From Okibacterium fritillariae (GTDB taxonomy: Bacteria > Actinomycetota > Actinomycetes > Actinomycetales > Microbacteriaceae), in assembly GCF_900167575.1 (NCBI RefSeq), contig NZ_FUZP01000001.1, positions 1 to 64,000 of the forward strand: a DNA stretch of 64,000 nt. The letters run 5' to 3'. The notes under the pieces were generated by a model, which saw nothing but the letters and a program-made list of their open reading frames with translations, searched no databases and was not told where the DNA came from. Made by a program: the position numbers and the translations under genes. Of the stretch, positions 35,905-44,743 are shown piece after piece; position 1 is the stretch's first letter, and every line of letters starts with the position of its first letter.

Positions 35905-36966
35905 CTAGTTTTTGTCGGCGGATGCCGCGGTATCTCCATATCCGGGTTCACCGAGGATGCCGAGGATACGGTTGAGGTCCCCAATGGTGGCGAAATCGAT
36001 CGCAATCTGGCCTTTCTTTGCCGACAGCCCGATGCGCACGCGGGTGTCCAGGCGATCGCCGAGACGATCTGCGATGTCATCCAGAACCCCGCGGCGGCTG
36101 CCGGCCGACGGCTTGCTCTTCTTCGCGGAGGACTGACTCACGGCCGCTTCCGCTGCGCGAACGGACAGGTCCTCGTTGACAATCTTGTCGGCGAGCTTCT
36201 GCATCGCTTCGACATCGCCGGCCGCGAGCACGGCTCGAGCGTGTCCTGCGCTGAGAACGCCGGACGCGACCCGGCTCTGCACTGTTGCGGGTAGCTTGAG
36301 CAAGCGGAGCGTGTTGGAGATCTGCGGACGCGAACGTCCGATTCGTTCCGCCAACTGCTCCTGTGTGATTCCGAAGTCCTCGAGCAGCTGTTGGTAGGCC
36401 GAGGCCTCTTCGAGGGGGTTGAGCTGTGAGCGGTGCAGGTTCTCGAGCAGGGCATCGCGAAGCATGTCCTCGTCGGCGGTGTCCTTGACGATCGCGGGGA
36501 TGGTGGTCAGCCCGGCCTCCTGCGATGCGCGCAGTCGCCTTTCACCCATGATCAGCTCGTACTTGCCCTCCGAACCGGGCAGTGAGCGCACGACGATGGG
36601 CTGCAGAACACCCACTTCACGGATGCTGTGCACAAGCTCCGACATGTGCTCCGGGTCGAAGTAGGTTCGCGGCTGTACGGCATTGGGCACGATGTCGGAT
36701 TGTGCGATGCTTGCCAAGCGCGCACCCGGCACGGCAACCAGGTTCGGTGTGCTCTCGGAGTCAGGGGTCGCCACTTCAGTCTCAACCGAGGCGTCGGCAA
36801 TGGTCTCCACGTCCGTCGCGGGGGATTCGGACTGCGAGGCAGCCTGAGCCTTCGACGCGTCGCTATGAGGGAAGAACACATCCACCGGCCGCGCGGCAGA
36901 GCCTTCGGGAGCCGTCGGGATCAGGGCGCCGATGCCCCGCCCGAGTCCTGTTCGTTTCGTCGCCAT
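35905..36966 (-). CDS. parB: Chromosome partitioning protein ParB
   Basis: Binds parS, spreads along DNA as a CTP-dependent clamp and stimulates ParA. 353 aa. N-terminal ParA-activating patch RTGLGRGIGALIP; a linker of about 60 residues. Then the ParB/Srx CTPase domain (QPRTYFDPEHMSELVHSIR, GERRLRASQ, ENLHRSQLNPLEEA) and the helix-turn-helix ITQEQLAERIGRSRPQISN. A C-terminal dimerisation domain (about 300-345) completes it. AAGGAG lies ten bases upstream of the ATG. 14 bases after parA. Confidence 0.96.
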   Translation of the reverse strand: MATKRTGLGRGIGALIPTAPEGSAARPVDVFFPHSDASKAQAASQSESPATDVETIADASVETEVATPDSESTPNLVAVPGARLASIAQSDIVPNAVQPRTYFDPEHMSELVHSIREVGVLQPIVVRSLPGSEGKYELIMGERRLRASQEAGLTTIPAIVKDTADEDMLRDALLENLHRSQLNPLEEASAYQQLLEDFGITQEQLAERIGRSRPQISNTLRLLKLPATVQSRVASGVLSAGHARAVLAAGDVEAMQKLADKIVNEDLSVRAAEAAVSQSSAKKSKPSAGSRRGVLDDIADRLGDRLDTRVRIGLSAKKGQIAIDFATIGDLNRILGILGEPGYGDTAASADKN

Positions 36967-36980
36967 CTGTGTTGCGCTCC

Positions 36981-37919
36981 TTAGTTCTGCGGGGAAGTTG
37001 TGAGTTTGTCGCCGTACCGGCGCGCCATTTCATTGGCGGCTTCGAGGTAGGAGATCGCACCGAGCGACGACGGATCGTAGGAGATCACTGTCTGGCCAAA
37101 ACTCGGCGCCTCGGAGATGCGCACGGCGCGAGGAATGACGGCCTGAAGCACCTTGTCGGTGAAGTGGCTGCGGACGTCGTCGGCCACCTGGTTGGCAAGA
37201 TTCGTGCGGCCATCGAACATCGTGAGCAAGATGGTCTGCAGGGAGAGAGTCGGATTGAGATGCTTCTGAATCAGCTCGATACTGCCCAGGAGCTGACTCA
37301 ACCCCTCCAGCGCGTAGTACTCGCACTGAATAGGGATCATGACCTCGGATGCCGCGACGAAGGCGTTGATCGTCAACAAACCCAGTGATGGCGGGCAGTC
37401 GATGAAAATGTAGTGGTACGGCTGGTCGACGGAGCGTTGCAAATCTTCGACAGCTGTCCGTAGTCTGTGCTCACGGGCAACCTGCGAAACCAGCTCGATT
37501 TCGGCCCCAGCCAGGTGAATCGTAGATGGCGCGCAGAAGAGAGTATCGAACTCAGGGCTCTTTTGGATTACCTCCGTGAGGGGGAAATCGTCAATGAGAA
37601 CATCGTAGACACTGGGGACATCGGCGTGGTGTTGCACCCCGAGTGCAGTGGATGCGTTGCCCTGAGGGTCGAGGTCGATCACGAGAACCCGCGCGCCCAG
37701 TTTCGCCATGGCCGCGGCCACGTTGACGGCCGTGGTCGTCTTACCCACGCCGCCCTTTTGGTTGGATACCGTGATGACACGGGTCGTTCGAGGGAGGGGA
37801 GCGGACACATCGGCGACGCGCTTGCGACGCTTGGTGAGGTCAGCCAGCTCGCGCGCCAGCGGTGAATCCTCGAACGAGCCGAAGCTCATATCGTCGCCGC
37901 TTGGCTCTGATTGTTTCAC
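36981..37919 (-). CDS. parA: Chromosome partitioning ATPase ParA
   Basis: 312-aa deviant Walker ATPase that moves ParB-parS complexes on the nucleoid. Walker A VSNQKGGVGKTTTAVN with the signature lysine, VIDLDPQGNAST, and FIDCPPSLGLLT. GTG start at 37919 is chosen because AAGAAGG lies six bases upstream; ATG 37889 (MSFGSFEDSPLARELADL) has a poor ribosome-binding site but is also possible. The parS at 37912-37927 covers this start codon and part of the ribosome-binding spacing, so ParB could repress its own operon. Confidence 0.94.
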   Translation of the reverse strand: MKQSEPSGDDMSFGSFEDSPLARELADLTKRRKRVADVSAPLPRTTRVITVSNQKGGVGKTTTAVNVAAAMAKLGARVLVIDLDPQGNASTALGVQHHADVPSVYDVLIDDFPLTEVIQKSPEFDTLFCAPSTIHLAGAEIELVSQVAREHRLRTAVEDLQRSVDQPYHYIFIDCPPSLGLLTINAFVAASEVMIPIQCEYYALEGLSQLLGSIELIQKHLNPTLSLQTILLTMFDGRTNLANQVADDVRSHFTDKVLQAVIPRAVRISEAPSFGQTVISYDPSSLGAISYLEAANEMARRYGDKLTTSPQN

Positions 37920-37927
37920 GTGAAACC
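37912..37927. promoter_or_regulatory. parS site over the parA start
   Basis: Core GTTTCACGTGAAAC at 37913-37926. The complement of 37917-37919 is the GTG start codon of parA. Confidence 0.95.
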
Positions 37928-38331
37928 TTCTTGTGTCGGGGTCATATCAACCGTACCCGACGGCGCCGACAGCTGCCGCCATCGAACCCACCCTCCTGTG
38001 GCTAAACTCCTCAATCGCAGCTTCACGACACCGAATGAGCGTTCTGAAAGCTACAATTTTTGCATCCTGCGATCGCCGCCGTCGGTCTCAGGATCGTTCT
38101 CAGCGCGATTTTTCTCGGCAAATTCAGTCCAACTGCGATCAAGAACCGCCTCGCAATCTCGATTTCGGTGCTGTGGCTACCTCGAGAGCCGGCCGTCCCG
38201 ACGGATAGCTCCCTCAGTCCAACATGGACGGAGTCCAGCCTGTACGGAGCTCAAGGTGTACGAAGCCCCACGTCCGAAGAGTTGCCCTTCTTTCAAGCCG
38301 CTCGCGACATGGGCTCACCATCTGCTCGGAG

Positions 38332-38396
38332 GACTATCGCGGAGTGTGCGAGCGAAGCGACTATCGCGGAGCGTTCGAGCGAAACGACTATCGCGG
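38332..38396. repeat. 27-bp tandem repeat (about 2.4 copies)
   Basis: GACTATCGCGGAG begins at 38332, 38359 and (as GACTATCGCGGAC) 38386. Period 27 bp, middle differing by a few bases. Confidence 0.85.
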
Positions 38397-38529
38397 ACCC
38401 CGGAGAGGTGCTTCACGAGGCGCCTTCCAGGAACGGTCGCAATTGCGTGCCGGGATCTCTCCCACACCCCGAACACACTAGGCCGCGCACTTCGGCGAAC
38501 CGCGCAATCGGAGAGCAGAGACCCGCGAG

Positions 38530-38545
38530 TGTTTCACGTGAAACG
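38530..38545. promoter_or_regulatory. parS site
   Basis: Core GTTTCACGTGAAAC at 38531-38544. Confidence 0.95.
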
Positions 38546-38757
38546 CAGCAGCGGCCGGCAGGGAATACTCGGCATTGAAAATCCGCAGGCAGGCAACTTG
38601 TATTCGACCGAAGTGAGCCCATGAAGTACCGGCCGCTACGCAGCACCGGGGATAGCGACGCTGCCGCCGGTTACTCTCCACAAGAATGATTCGACTGTGA
38701 AGCTGGTGGCGGCGAGTCATCAATGGCTCATCCGAGCTCTTTCACCGCACTCCGGAC

Positions 38758-38773
38758 CGTTTCACGTGAAACA
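38758..38773. promoter_or_regulatory. parS site
   Basis: Core GTTTCACGTGAAAC at 38759-38772. Confidence 0.95.
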
Positions 38774-39082
38774 TGCCTCCGCGCCTCTAATGAAACGTAG
38801 AGGCCAAGCCGATTAACGATGACATCTAGGTATGCGTTACAGCCTTTGTAGGCTCACGACATCCGTAGGCAAGACATGCCAGGGGAGGCGCTCCGCTCTT
38901 CCGGGGAGGGCTCAGAAGAACACGTCTCAGGATGTAACCCGCCGCATCAGCCCACCGCCGTGCCCAGAGCCCGGAGAAGGGACAGCCCATTCATTCTCAG
39001 CAGCAAGCCGAGACTCCGCGGTGCCATCCTGTCTACAGGACGACGAACGATGCGAGCACCCACGCAACGGATCGCGTCATCA

Positions 39083-39098
39083 TGTTTCACGTGAAACA
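39083..39098. promoter_or_regulatory. parS site
   Basis: TGTTTCACGTGAAACA, perfect 16-bp palindrome, 320 bp from the rsmG stop. Confidence 0.95.
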
Positions 39099-39421
39099 TC
39101 CGATCGGCGAGGCTCCAGCTCGGTGACGGCGAATCGAACTGACGTGCGCCGAGTAGCACAGCCCGAAGGTTGATCGACCGGCTGCGCATAACGCCGTAGG
39201 TGGGAATTAGCTGCCGCTCGGACCGCGACGCAGAGTTTCGAATCAGCCGATCAAGACGCATCCGCCGGGGATCCCTCCGACGCAGTGGCGGAGCGCCATT
39301 CCGGGAAGTTCCTGATGAGAGGGAATTTAAGGACGCCCCACAACGCCCAGAAAAACTAAATCACGAGGTAAGGGAGCCGCCATCAACCATCACCGTAGAA
39401 GCATGGTCGAACAGGGATGAG

Positions 39422-40069
39422 CTAGCGAACAGTGCCGAGCAACGCACGAGTGGGCTCAGCGACGACACCTTCACCCAACACCTCCACGCGGACATCCTTC
39501 ACGCGGTACTTCTTGATCTCTCGGGCGGCGGCATCGATCTCGGCCTGCGCGTTCGCACCCTTGAGGAGCACAAGCTCACCACCGTCGCGAAGCAGGGGAG
39601 CGGTCAACGCCAGAAGCTTCTTGAAGGCACTGACAGCGCGCGCGGTCACCTGGTCGAGCTGGCCCTCGAGACCGGACTCTTCGGCGCGGGCGCGACGAAC
39701 CTCGACATTGTCGAGACCCAATTCCCGCGCCTGCGACGACAGCCAGTCGGTACGACGTTCCATCGGCTCGACCAGAACGAACTGCACATCGGGTCGCTGC
39801 AGCGCCAGCACCAGCCCCGGCAGACCTGCGCCCGATCCGATATCGCCTACCAGCCCGGGCTGAAGCAGCGGCCCGAGCAGCGCGGAGTTGAGGATGTGCC
39901 TGGTCCACAGTCGAGGAAGCTCGAGAGGCCCGATGAGGCCGAGCTCTTCGCCGTGCTGCGCCAGGTTGTGTGTGAAGGCACGCACCGCGTCGAGACGATC
40001 GCCGAGAACGGTCTCCGCAGCAGCGGGCTCGGGCTCGAGGGCCTCGAGAATATCGGGGGAGAGGGCCAC
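39422..40069 (-). CDS. rsmG: 16S rRNA (guanine-N7) methyltransferase RsmG
   Basis: Methylates G527 of 16S rRNA with SAM. 215 aa, usual size. SAM motif GDIGSGAGLPGLVLALQRPD, LVEPMERRTDWL and ARAVSAFKKLLALTAPLL match the GidB family. RHILNSALL near residue 58 is a family segment. I start at GTG 40069, one base past the khpB stop, by translational coupling; the open frame upstream is the khpB shadow. The ribosome-binding site is weak. Last gene of the rnpA-yidD-yidC-khpB-rsmG run. Confidence 0.92.
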   Translation of the reverse strand: MALSPDILEALEPEPAAAETVLGDRLDAVRAFTHNLAQHGEELGLIGPLELPRLWTRHILNSALLGPLLQPGLVGDIGSGAGLPGLVLALQRPDVQFVLVEPMERRTDWLSSQARELGLDNVEVRRARAEESGLEGQLDQVTARAVSAFKKLLALTAPLLRDGGELVLLKGANAQAEIDAAAREIKKYRVKDVRVEVLGEGVVAEPTRALLGTVR

Positions 40070-40070
40070 G

Positions 40071-40580
40071 TCAGGAACGCGTGATGACGGTGTGACGGTC
40101 GCGGCCTTCGCCCTCGGACTCGGAGACGAAACCACGCTCGGAGACCACATCGTGCACGAGCTTGCGCTCGTAGCTCGACATCGGGGGGAGTGCCGCCGAC
40201 TGGGCGCCCGCCTCGATCTGCTCGATGGCACGCTCGACGAGTTCCGTCAGCTCCTGCTGGCGGGCCTCGCGCGACCCGCCGATGTCGAGGATGAGACGCG
40301 AGAAGGCCCCGGTCTTGCTCTGCACGGCGAGGCGTGTGAGCTCCTGCAGGGCGTTCACGACGTCGGTCTTGGCCAGGACGCGCAGGCTGCTGTTATCGGT
40401 CGCCGTGACGCCAACGTAGGCGCGTCCGTTGCGGGCGTCGATGTCGAGGTCGCCATCGAAGTCGCAGATGTCGAGGAACTCTTCGATGTAGTCTGCCGCG
40501 ACTTCGCCCTCTTCTTCGAGCTGCGAGAGCGTGGGGGCTTCGTCGACGACGCGTTCTTCGGCGTGAGTGGTGTCAGACAT
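40071..40580 (-). CDS. khpB: RNA-binding protein KhpB/Jag (KH and R3H domains)
   Basis: 169 aa. An acidic N-terminal segment (residues 1-30) replaces the Jag domain found in firmicutes. A KH-like domain (about 35-100) and a C-terminal R3H domain (LPPMSSYERKLVHDVV followed by the R-x3-H-like motif GRDRHTVITRS) follow. Located directly after yidC as SpoIIIJ-associated protein; binds RNA in cell-wall and division control in other bacteria. ATG 40580 (MSDTTHAEER) sits four bases from the yidC stop. Confidence 0.9.
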   Translation of the reverse strand: MSDTTHAEERVVDEAPTLSQLEEEGEVAADYIEEFLDICDFDGDLDIDARNGRAYVGVTATDNSSLRVLAKTDVVNALQELTRLAVQSKTGAFSRLILDIGGSREARQQELTELVERAIEQIEAGAQSAALPPMSSYERKLVHDVVSERGFVSESEGEGRDRHTVITRS

Positions 40581-40584
40581 CCGT

Positions 40585-41577
40585 CTAGCTTCCGTTCTTG
40601 ATGTTGGGGGTGCCGGGTGCGCCACCGGTCTTCTTGGCACGGTTCTTGCCCATGGGCTGCTGGCGCTGCGTGGGCTTCTTCTCCTGCACGACGACCGTCT
40701 CGGCCGAAGGGGACTCGACGACGAGCTTGCCCTTGCGAGCCAGGCGCTCTTCGCGCTGCTTCGCCGCTTCGGTGCCGGGCATGGGCATGTTGCGGATGAT
40801 GAGGAACTGCTGAACCATCGTCCAGATGTTGGAGGTCAGCCAGTAGAACATGACGCCCAGCGGGAACGTGAAACCGGAGAACAGGAACACGAACGGGAGG
40901 ATGTAGAGCAGCACCTTCTGCTGGCGGAACATCGGGCTGGCCTTGGTCTCGTCCGAGATGTTCTTCGACACGATCTGCAGCTGCGTGATGAACTGCGATG
41001 CCGTCATGAGAACCACCATGATCGCCGCAACGACCATCACGCCGACCTCGGGGCCGCCCACGGCGTTCATGGCGCCCGAGAAGCTGAGGTGCAGAGGCGC
41101 AAAACCGAAGAGGGATGCGTCACCGAACTGGTCCGCCAACGTCGCGTTCAGCGGGCCGACGCCCTCCTTCGAGTGCTGAGCATCGTTCAACACCGAGAAC
41201 AGCGCGAAGAAGATGGGCATCTGCACGAGGAGGGGGAGGCACGAGCCGAGCGGGTTGGTGCCCGTCTTCTTGTAGAGCTCCATAGTCTCGCGGCTCATGG
41301 CCTCACGCGAGAACTGGTCCTTCTTGCCCTTGTACTTCTCCTGAATCTTCTTCAGCTGGGGCGCGACCTCCATCATGCGTCGCTGGTTCTTGATCTGCTT
41401 CACGAACAGCGGGATGAGCGCGGCACGAACGACGAGCACGAGACCGACGATCGAGAGAACCCAGGTCAGACCGGCTGCCGGGTCGAGGCCGATGGCGCTG
41501 AACACCCAGTGCCAGGCGACGAGCAACAGCTCGACCACCCATTTGAGTGGCCAGAGGATGGTCGACAGAAGGTCCAT
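40585..41577 (-). CDS. yidC: Membrane protein insertase YidC
   Basis: 330-aa insertase of the short YidC/Oxa1 type, acting alone or with Sec. About five transmembrane helices: one near the N-terminus (WVVELLLVAWHWVFSAIGL), then VLSIVGLVLVVRAALIPLFV, LPLLVQMPIFFALFSVL and two in the C-terminal half. The hydrophilic-groove arginine is in the RAALIP segment. The C-terminal tail is basic (KKPTQRQQPMGKNRAKK) and probably ribosome-contacting. Confidence 0.95.
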   Translation of the reverse strand: MDLLSTILWPLKWVVELLLVAWHWVFSAIGLDPAAGLTWVLSIVGLVLVVRAALIPLFVKQIKNQRRMMEVAPQLKKIQEKYKGKKDQFSREAMSRETMELYKKTGTNPLGSCLPLLVQMPIFFALFSVLNDAQHSKEGVGPLNATLADQFGDASLFGFAPLHLSFSGAMNAVGGPEVGVMVVAAIMVVLMTASQFITQLQIVSKNISDETKASPMFRQQKVLLYILPFVFLFSGFTFPLGVMFYWLTSNIWTMVQQFLIIRNMPMPGTEAAKQREERLARKGKLVVESPSAETVVVQEKKPTQRQQPMGKNRAKKTGGAPGTPNIKNGS

Positions 41578-41584
41578 TGCGGGG

Positions 41585-41896
41585 TTACGCCTTTCTCTGG
41601 CTGTTCGTAATGACGAACCCGTGCGGGGTCACGTCGTAACGGAAGTTCTTTTTCGCGGGCGCATCGTCGACCCCGCCGGCCGCCCACGGGTGGCACCGTG
41701 CAATTCGAGCGGCTCCGAGCGCCGACCCGATCACCACACCGTGTTGCTGGATCGCCGCGACTGCATATGCAGAACACGATGGATAATACCTGCACACCTC
41801 GCCATAAAGCGGTGAGATCACTGTGCGATAGGCCTTGAGTGCCGCGACGGCCGAGTTGCGGGGGAGAAGCAGCACCGAATCGACGACGGCATTCAT
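41585..41896 (-). CDS. yidD: Membrane protein insertion efficiency factor YidD
   Basis: 103 aa. Signature YRTVISPLYGEVCRYYPSCSAYAVAAIQQHG and later RIARCHPWAAGGVDD identify it (read as shorter segments: CRYYPSCS and RCHPW). Amphipathic N-terminal helix. Overlaps rnpA by four bases and precedes yidC by seven. Helps membrane protein insertion by YidC in E. coli; role here is by homology. Confidence 0.95.
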   Translation of the reverse strand: MNAVVDSVLLLPRNSAVAALKAYRTVISPLYGEVCRYYPSCSAYAVAAIQQHGVVIGSALGAARIARCHPWAAGGVDDAPAKKNFRYDVTPHGFVITNSQRKA

Positions 41897-42231
41897 CGCG
41901 CATCCTTCGGCGCCATGGCGCGGGCAAGCTCGGCACTCAGATCAGCGAAGGATGCATCGGATGCCGCGGGAAGCGCTCGCACCACCACATCCGTTCCATC
42001 GCCGACCGTGGGAACCAGCGCATAGGCCGCTGCCTTCAAGCGCCGACGGACACGGTTGCGATGAACAGCGTTGCCCACGTTTTTTGCAACAATGAACCCG
42101 AACCGCGGGGATCCGCCGTTCGGGTTCATCGTGATGTAGGTGACCGTGTTCGCCGCTGCACGCCTCTTGCCACGACGCACTACGCGGCGGTAGTCGTCGC
42201 CGCGAGTAATTCGGTGCGAGGAGGCGAGCAC
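41893..42231 (-). CDS. rnpA: Ribonuclease P protein component
   Basis: 112 aa basic protein that works with RNase P RNA in tRNA 5' maturation. The RNR motif NAVHRNRVRRRLKAA is intact. Starts MLASSHRITRGDDYRRV, 20 bases after the rpmH stop. Confidence 0.95.
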   Translation of the reverse strand: MLASSHRITRGDDYRRVVRRGKRRAAANTVTYITMNPNGGSPRFGFIVAKNVGNAVHRNRVRRRLKAAAYALVPTVGDGTDVVVRALPAASDASFADLSAELARAMAPKDAR

Positions 42232-42251
42232 GGAGAACCGTAGCTGCGCTG

Positions 42252-42389
42252 TTACGCGGAGAGCTCGGTGCGCCCCTTGCGGCGACGTGCGCCGAGGATG
42301 GCGCGGCCGGCGCGGGTGCGCATGCGCAGACGGAAGCCGTGCACCTTGGCGCGACGACGGTTGTTCGGCTGGAAAGTTCGCTTGCTCAT
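42252..42389 (-). CDS. rpmH: 50S ribosomal protein L34
   Basis: 45-aa basic protein [18 protein letters not shown] to GRTELSA; the family core [14 protein letters not shown] is present. GGAGTG lies eight bases before the ATG. First gene of the leftward rpmH-rnpA-yidD-yidC-khpB-rsmG operon, divergent from dnaA. Confidence 0.97.
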   Translation of the reverse strand: MSKRTFQPNNRRRAKVHGFRLRMRTRAGRAILGARRRKGRTELSA

Positions 42390-42711
42390 AGTTTTCACTC
42401 CACTTGGGATCTCACTGCGACATCGGGATCACAGGGAAAGATTTAGCGCCCGGAGGCATACGTCAACTGATTAAAACTACGGCCTCGAAGCCGTGCGGTC
42501 AAACCGAGGGCAGACCAATCTACGATTATGGACGAACTCACGGGCAAAACGGATGCTGACACGCGGGGCCTCGTGGAGTAAATTTGCCCGAATCACTGCA
42601 TGGTCGTTACCGTTGGGGAAGTTATCCCCAGCTTTCTGCGCCGAGTTCCCGATCATTGCGGGCATGTGCGAGCATCGGTGGATAAACCTGTGAATAACTT
42701 CCCGAGGATGT
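42390..42711. other. 322-bp rpmH-dnaA intergenic region
   Basis: Carries the rpmH promoter on the left and the dnaA upstream region on the right. Three degenerate DnaA boxes lie near dnaA: TTATCCCCA (42622-42630), GGTGGATAA (42677-42685) and TGTGAATAA (42689-42697), which would allow DnaA to control its own gene. No additional gene seen. Confidence 0.7.
42440..42466 (-). promoter_or_regulatory. Candidate rpmH promoter
   Basis: TTGACG (complement of 42461-42466), 15-bp spacer, TAAATC (complement of 42440-42445). The spacer is short. Gives a leader of about 45 bases. Confidence 0.45.
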
Positions 42712-44208
42712 ATGTCAGACGCTACCGATCCAACCACGCGCATGTGGCAAGACGTGCTCGGCGTACTCGCTACTGACGAACGCATCACGCCGCCTCTGCA
42801 TGGTTTCCTCAATCTGGTCGTGCCGAAGGGCGTCATGGCCGGCACGGTCTACCTCGAGGTGCCCAACGAATTCACCGCTGGCCAGCTCAACATGCGCATG
42901 CGCGCACCGCTGCTGCAGGCGCTGACATCCCTCGAAGATCAATACGGCGCCAGCACGTTCGCCGTGGTCGTGAATCCCGAGATCATCGAGGAAGAGTACG
43001 AGGCCTACGCCGAGACCGCAGCGGCGGTGGGCGCGTCCGAACCGCAGGGGTACATCGACACCCCGCAGTCGCAGTTCCCGGGCAACGGCATGGGTGGCAT
43101 CAACGGCGTGAACGCCGGCGCGGGTGGCATGTCGCCATCCGAACCCGTTCTGCCGCCGCGCCAGAACGACACACGCCTGAACATGAAGTACTCGTTCGAC
43201 AACTTCGTCATCGGACAATCGAACCGGTTTGCCCACGCCGCTGCCGTTGCTGTCGCCGAGGCGCCCGCCAAGGCATACAACCCTCTCTTCGTCTATGGCG
43301 AGTCCGGCCTCGGCAAGACCCACCTCCTGCACGCCATCGGTCATTACGCGATGAGCCTGTATCCCGGCGTGCGCGTGCGTTATGTAAGCAGCGAAGAATT
43401 CACGAACGACTTCATCAACTCGATCGCCAACAACCGCGGCTCGGTGTTCCAGGCCCGTTACCGCGATATCGACATCCTGCTGATCGACGACATCCAGTTC
43501 TTGCAGGGTCGCGCCGAAACCCAGGAAGCGTTCTTCCACACCTTCAACACGCTGCACGACCACAACAAGCAGGTCGTCATCACGAGCGACCTGCCGCCCA
43601 AGGCGCTGACGGGTTTCGAAGACCGTATGCGTTCGCGCTTCGAGTGGGGCCTCATCACCGATGTGCAGGCGCCCGACCTCGAGACGCGTATCGCCATCCT
43701 GCGCAAGAAGGCGCAGAGCGAAAAGCTGCAGATCCCGGATGAGGTGCTCGAGTTCATCGCCACGAAGGTGTCGTCGAACATCCGCGAACTAGAAGGAACG
43801 CTCATTCGCGTGACGGCTTTCGCGAGCCTCAACCGCACCCCCATCGACATGGTGCTCGTGCAGACGGTGCTCAAGGACCTCGTCACGCTCGACGACGACA
43901 ACGTCATCGCGCCCGTCGACATCATCAATACGACCGCGGCCTACTTCAAGCTCACCGTCGACGACCTGTATGGCTCGTCACGATCGCAGGCCGTCGCCAC
44001 GGCGCGCCAGATCGCCATGTACCTGTGCCGTGAGCTGACCAACCTGTCGCTGCCCAAGATCGGTCAGCTCTTCGGCAACCGCGACCACACCACGGTCATG
44101 TACGCCAACAAGAAGATCGGCGACCTCATGCAGGAGCGTCGTTCCATCTATAACCAGGTGACCGAGTTGACGAGCCGCATCAAGCAGGGACACCGCTTCA
44201 ACAACTGA
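42712..44208 (+). CDS. dnaA: Chromosomal replication initiator DnaA
   Basis: 498-aa AAA+ initiator. Domain I (residues 1-90), a variable linker rich in Gly/Asn/Met (about 110-150), and an ATPase domain with Walker [10 protein letters not shown] (196-204) and Walker B LLIDDIQF. The C-terminal DNA-binding helix-turn-helix carries the signature [18 protein letters not shown] 42712 has GAGG five bases upstream; an overlapping ATG at 42708 is out of frame. DnaA boxes lie both in the promoter region and downstream in oriC. Confidence 0.98.
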   Translation: MSDATDPTTRMWQDVLGVLATDERITPPLHGFLNLVVPKGVMAGTVYLEVPNEFTAGQLNMRMRAPLLQALTSLEDQYGASTFAVVVNPEIIEEEYEAYAETAAAVGASEPQGYIDTPQSQFPGNGMGGINGVNAGAGGMSPSEPVLPPRQNDTRLNMKYSFDNFVIGQSNRFAHAAAVAVAEAPAKAYNPLFVYGESGLGKTHLLHAIGHYAMSLYPGVRVRYVSSEEFTNDFINSIANNRGSVFQARYRDIDILLIDDIQFLQGRAETQEAFFHTFNTLHDHNKQVVITSDLPPKALTGFEDRMRSRFEWGLITDVQAPDLETRIAILRKKAQSEKLQIPDEVLEFIATKVSSNIRELEGTLIRVTAFASLNRTPIDMVLVQTVLKDLVTLDDDNVIAPVDIINTTAAYFKLTVDDLYGSSRSQAVATARQIAMYLCRELTNLSLPKIGQLFGNRDHTTVMYANKKIGDLMQERRSIYNQVTELTSRIKQGHRFNN

Positions 44209-44332
44209 CGTGGGCGCCGACGGGCCGCGCGTCCGTCGCACTCCTTCCTGGCACCGACGTTCCGCGCCGTCCTTCCGTGTACTTAGTCGATGCGCTTGAT
44301 CCTCCGATGCGCATCGACGTGTCCCTACGCTC

Positions 44333-44389
44333 CTTGACGTGCCTTGCCGCGCTTGACGTGCCTTGCCGCGCTTGACGTGCCTTGCCGCG
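44333..44389. repeat. Three tandem 19-bp repeats downstream of dnaA
   Basis: CTTGACGTGCCTTGCCGCG repeated exactly at 44333, 44352 and 44371, then a partial fourth copy. GC-rich, at the left end of the oriC region. Confidence 0.95.
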
Positions 44390-44488
44390 CTTGGGGCGTG
44401 GATGCCTGCCCGCCACCCGTTCCGCCGGCCCCGCTCTGTGCAGCGTCATGGATTGCGTAACCTCTAGCGCGCGCCACCCGCATCCCGC

Positions 44489-44523
44489 ACCCCGAACCCG
44501 GAACCCCGAACCCCGAACCCCGA
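44489..44523. repeat. Five tandem 7-bp repeats (ACCCCGA)
   Basis: ACCCCGA at 44489, 44503, 44510 and 44517, with the variant ACCCGGA at 44496. Strand-asymmetric C-rich run. A small hairpin ATCGTT/AACGAT follows at about 44526-44543. Confidence 0.9.
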
Positions 44524-44743
44524 AAATCGTTCTCCAGAAACGATCCTGAGCACCCGGATGACAATCCGTTGAGAGCCTCAGGACAACGCTTCGAAGGCTC
44601 CACGGCGGCGCTCCACCAGAACTTCGTGATTTCCCTCGAATTTTTTTGGGATGCCGTCACCTCATGGGCTTCGACGCGTTTCACACAAGCCAACCTCACG
44701 CTTGCCGCCGAACCGGTGCCAAAACGTGCCGATCCGCCTCGAG

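Larger units (their letters stand above)
37928..39421. other. 1.5-kb gene-poor region between parA and rsmG
   Basis: Contains three parS cores (38531, 38760, 39084) and one 27-bp repeat. Frames are open in places on the plus strand (for example 37911-38624) but show no domain, no ribosome-binding site and no consistent codon bias. It should hold the parA promoter. Related actinobacteria, as far as I recall, have only a short gap here. Confidence 0.6.

Noticed and set aside
35703-35975. VTAEH-repeat protein over the 15-bp array
   Set aside because: No start signal, no coding outside the repeat, and it runs into the parB terminator and gene on the other strand.
37911-38624. Protein-coding gene between parA and rsmG
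   Set aside because: The frame starts within a parS, lacks a ribosome-binding site and gives a Ser/Arg/Pro-rich product without similarity.
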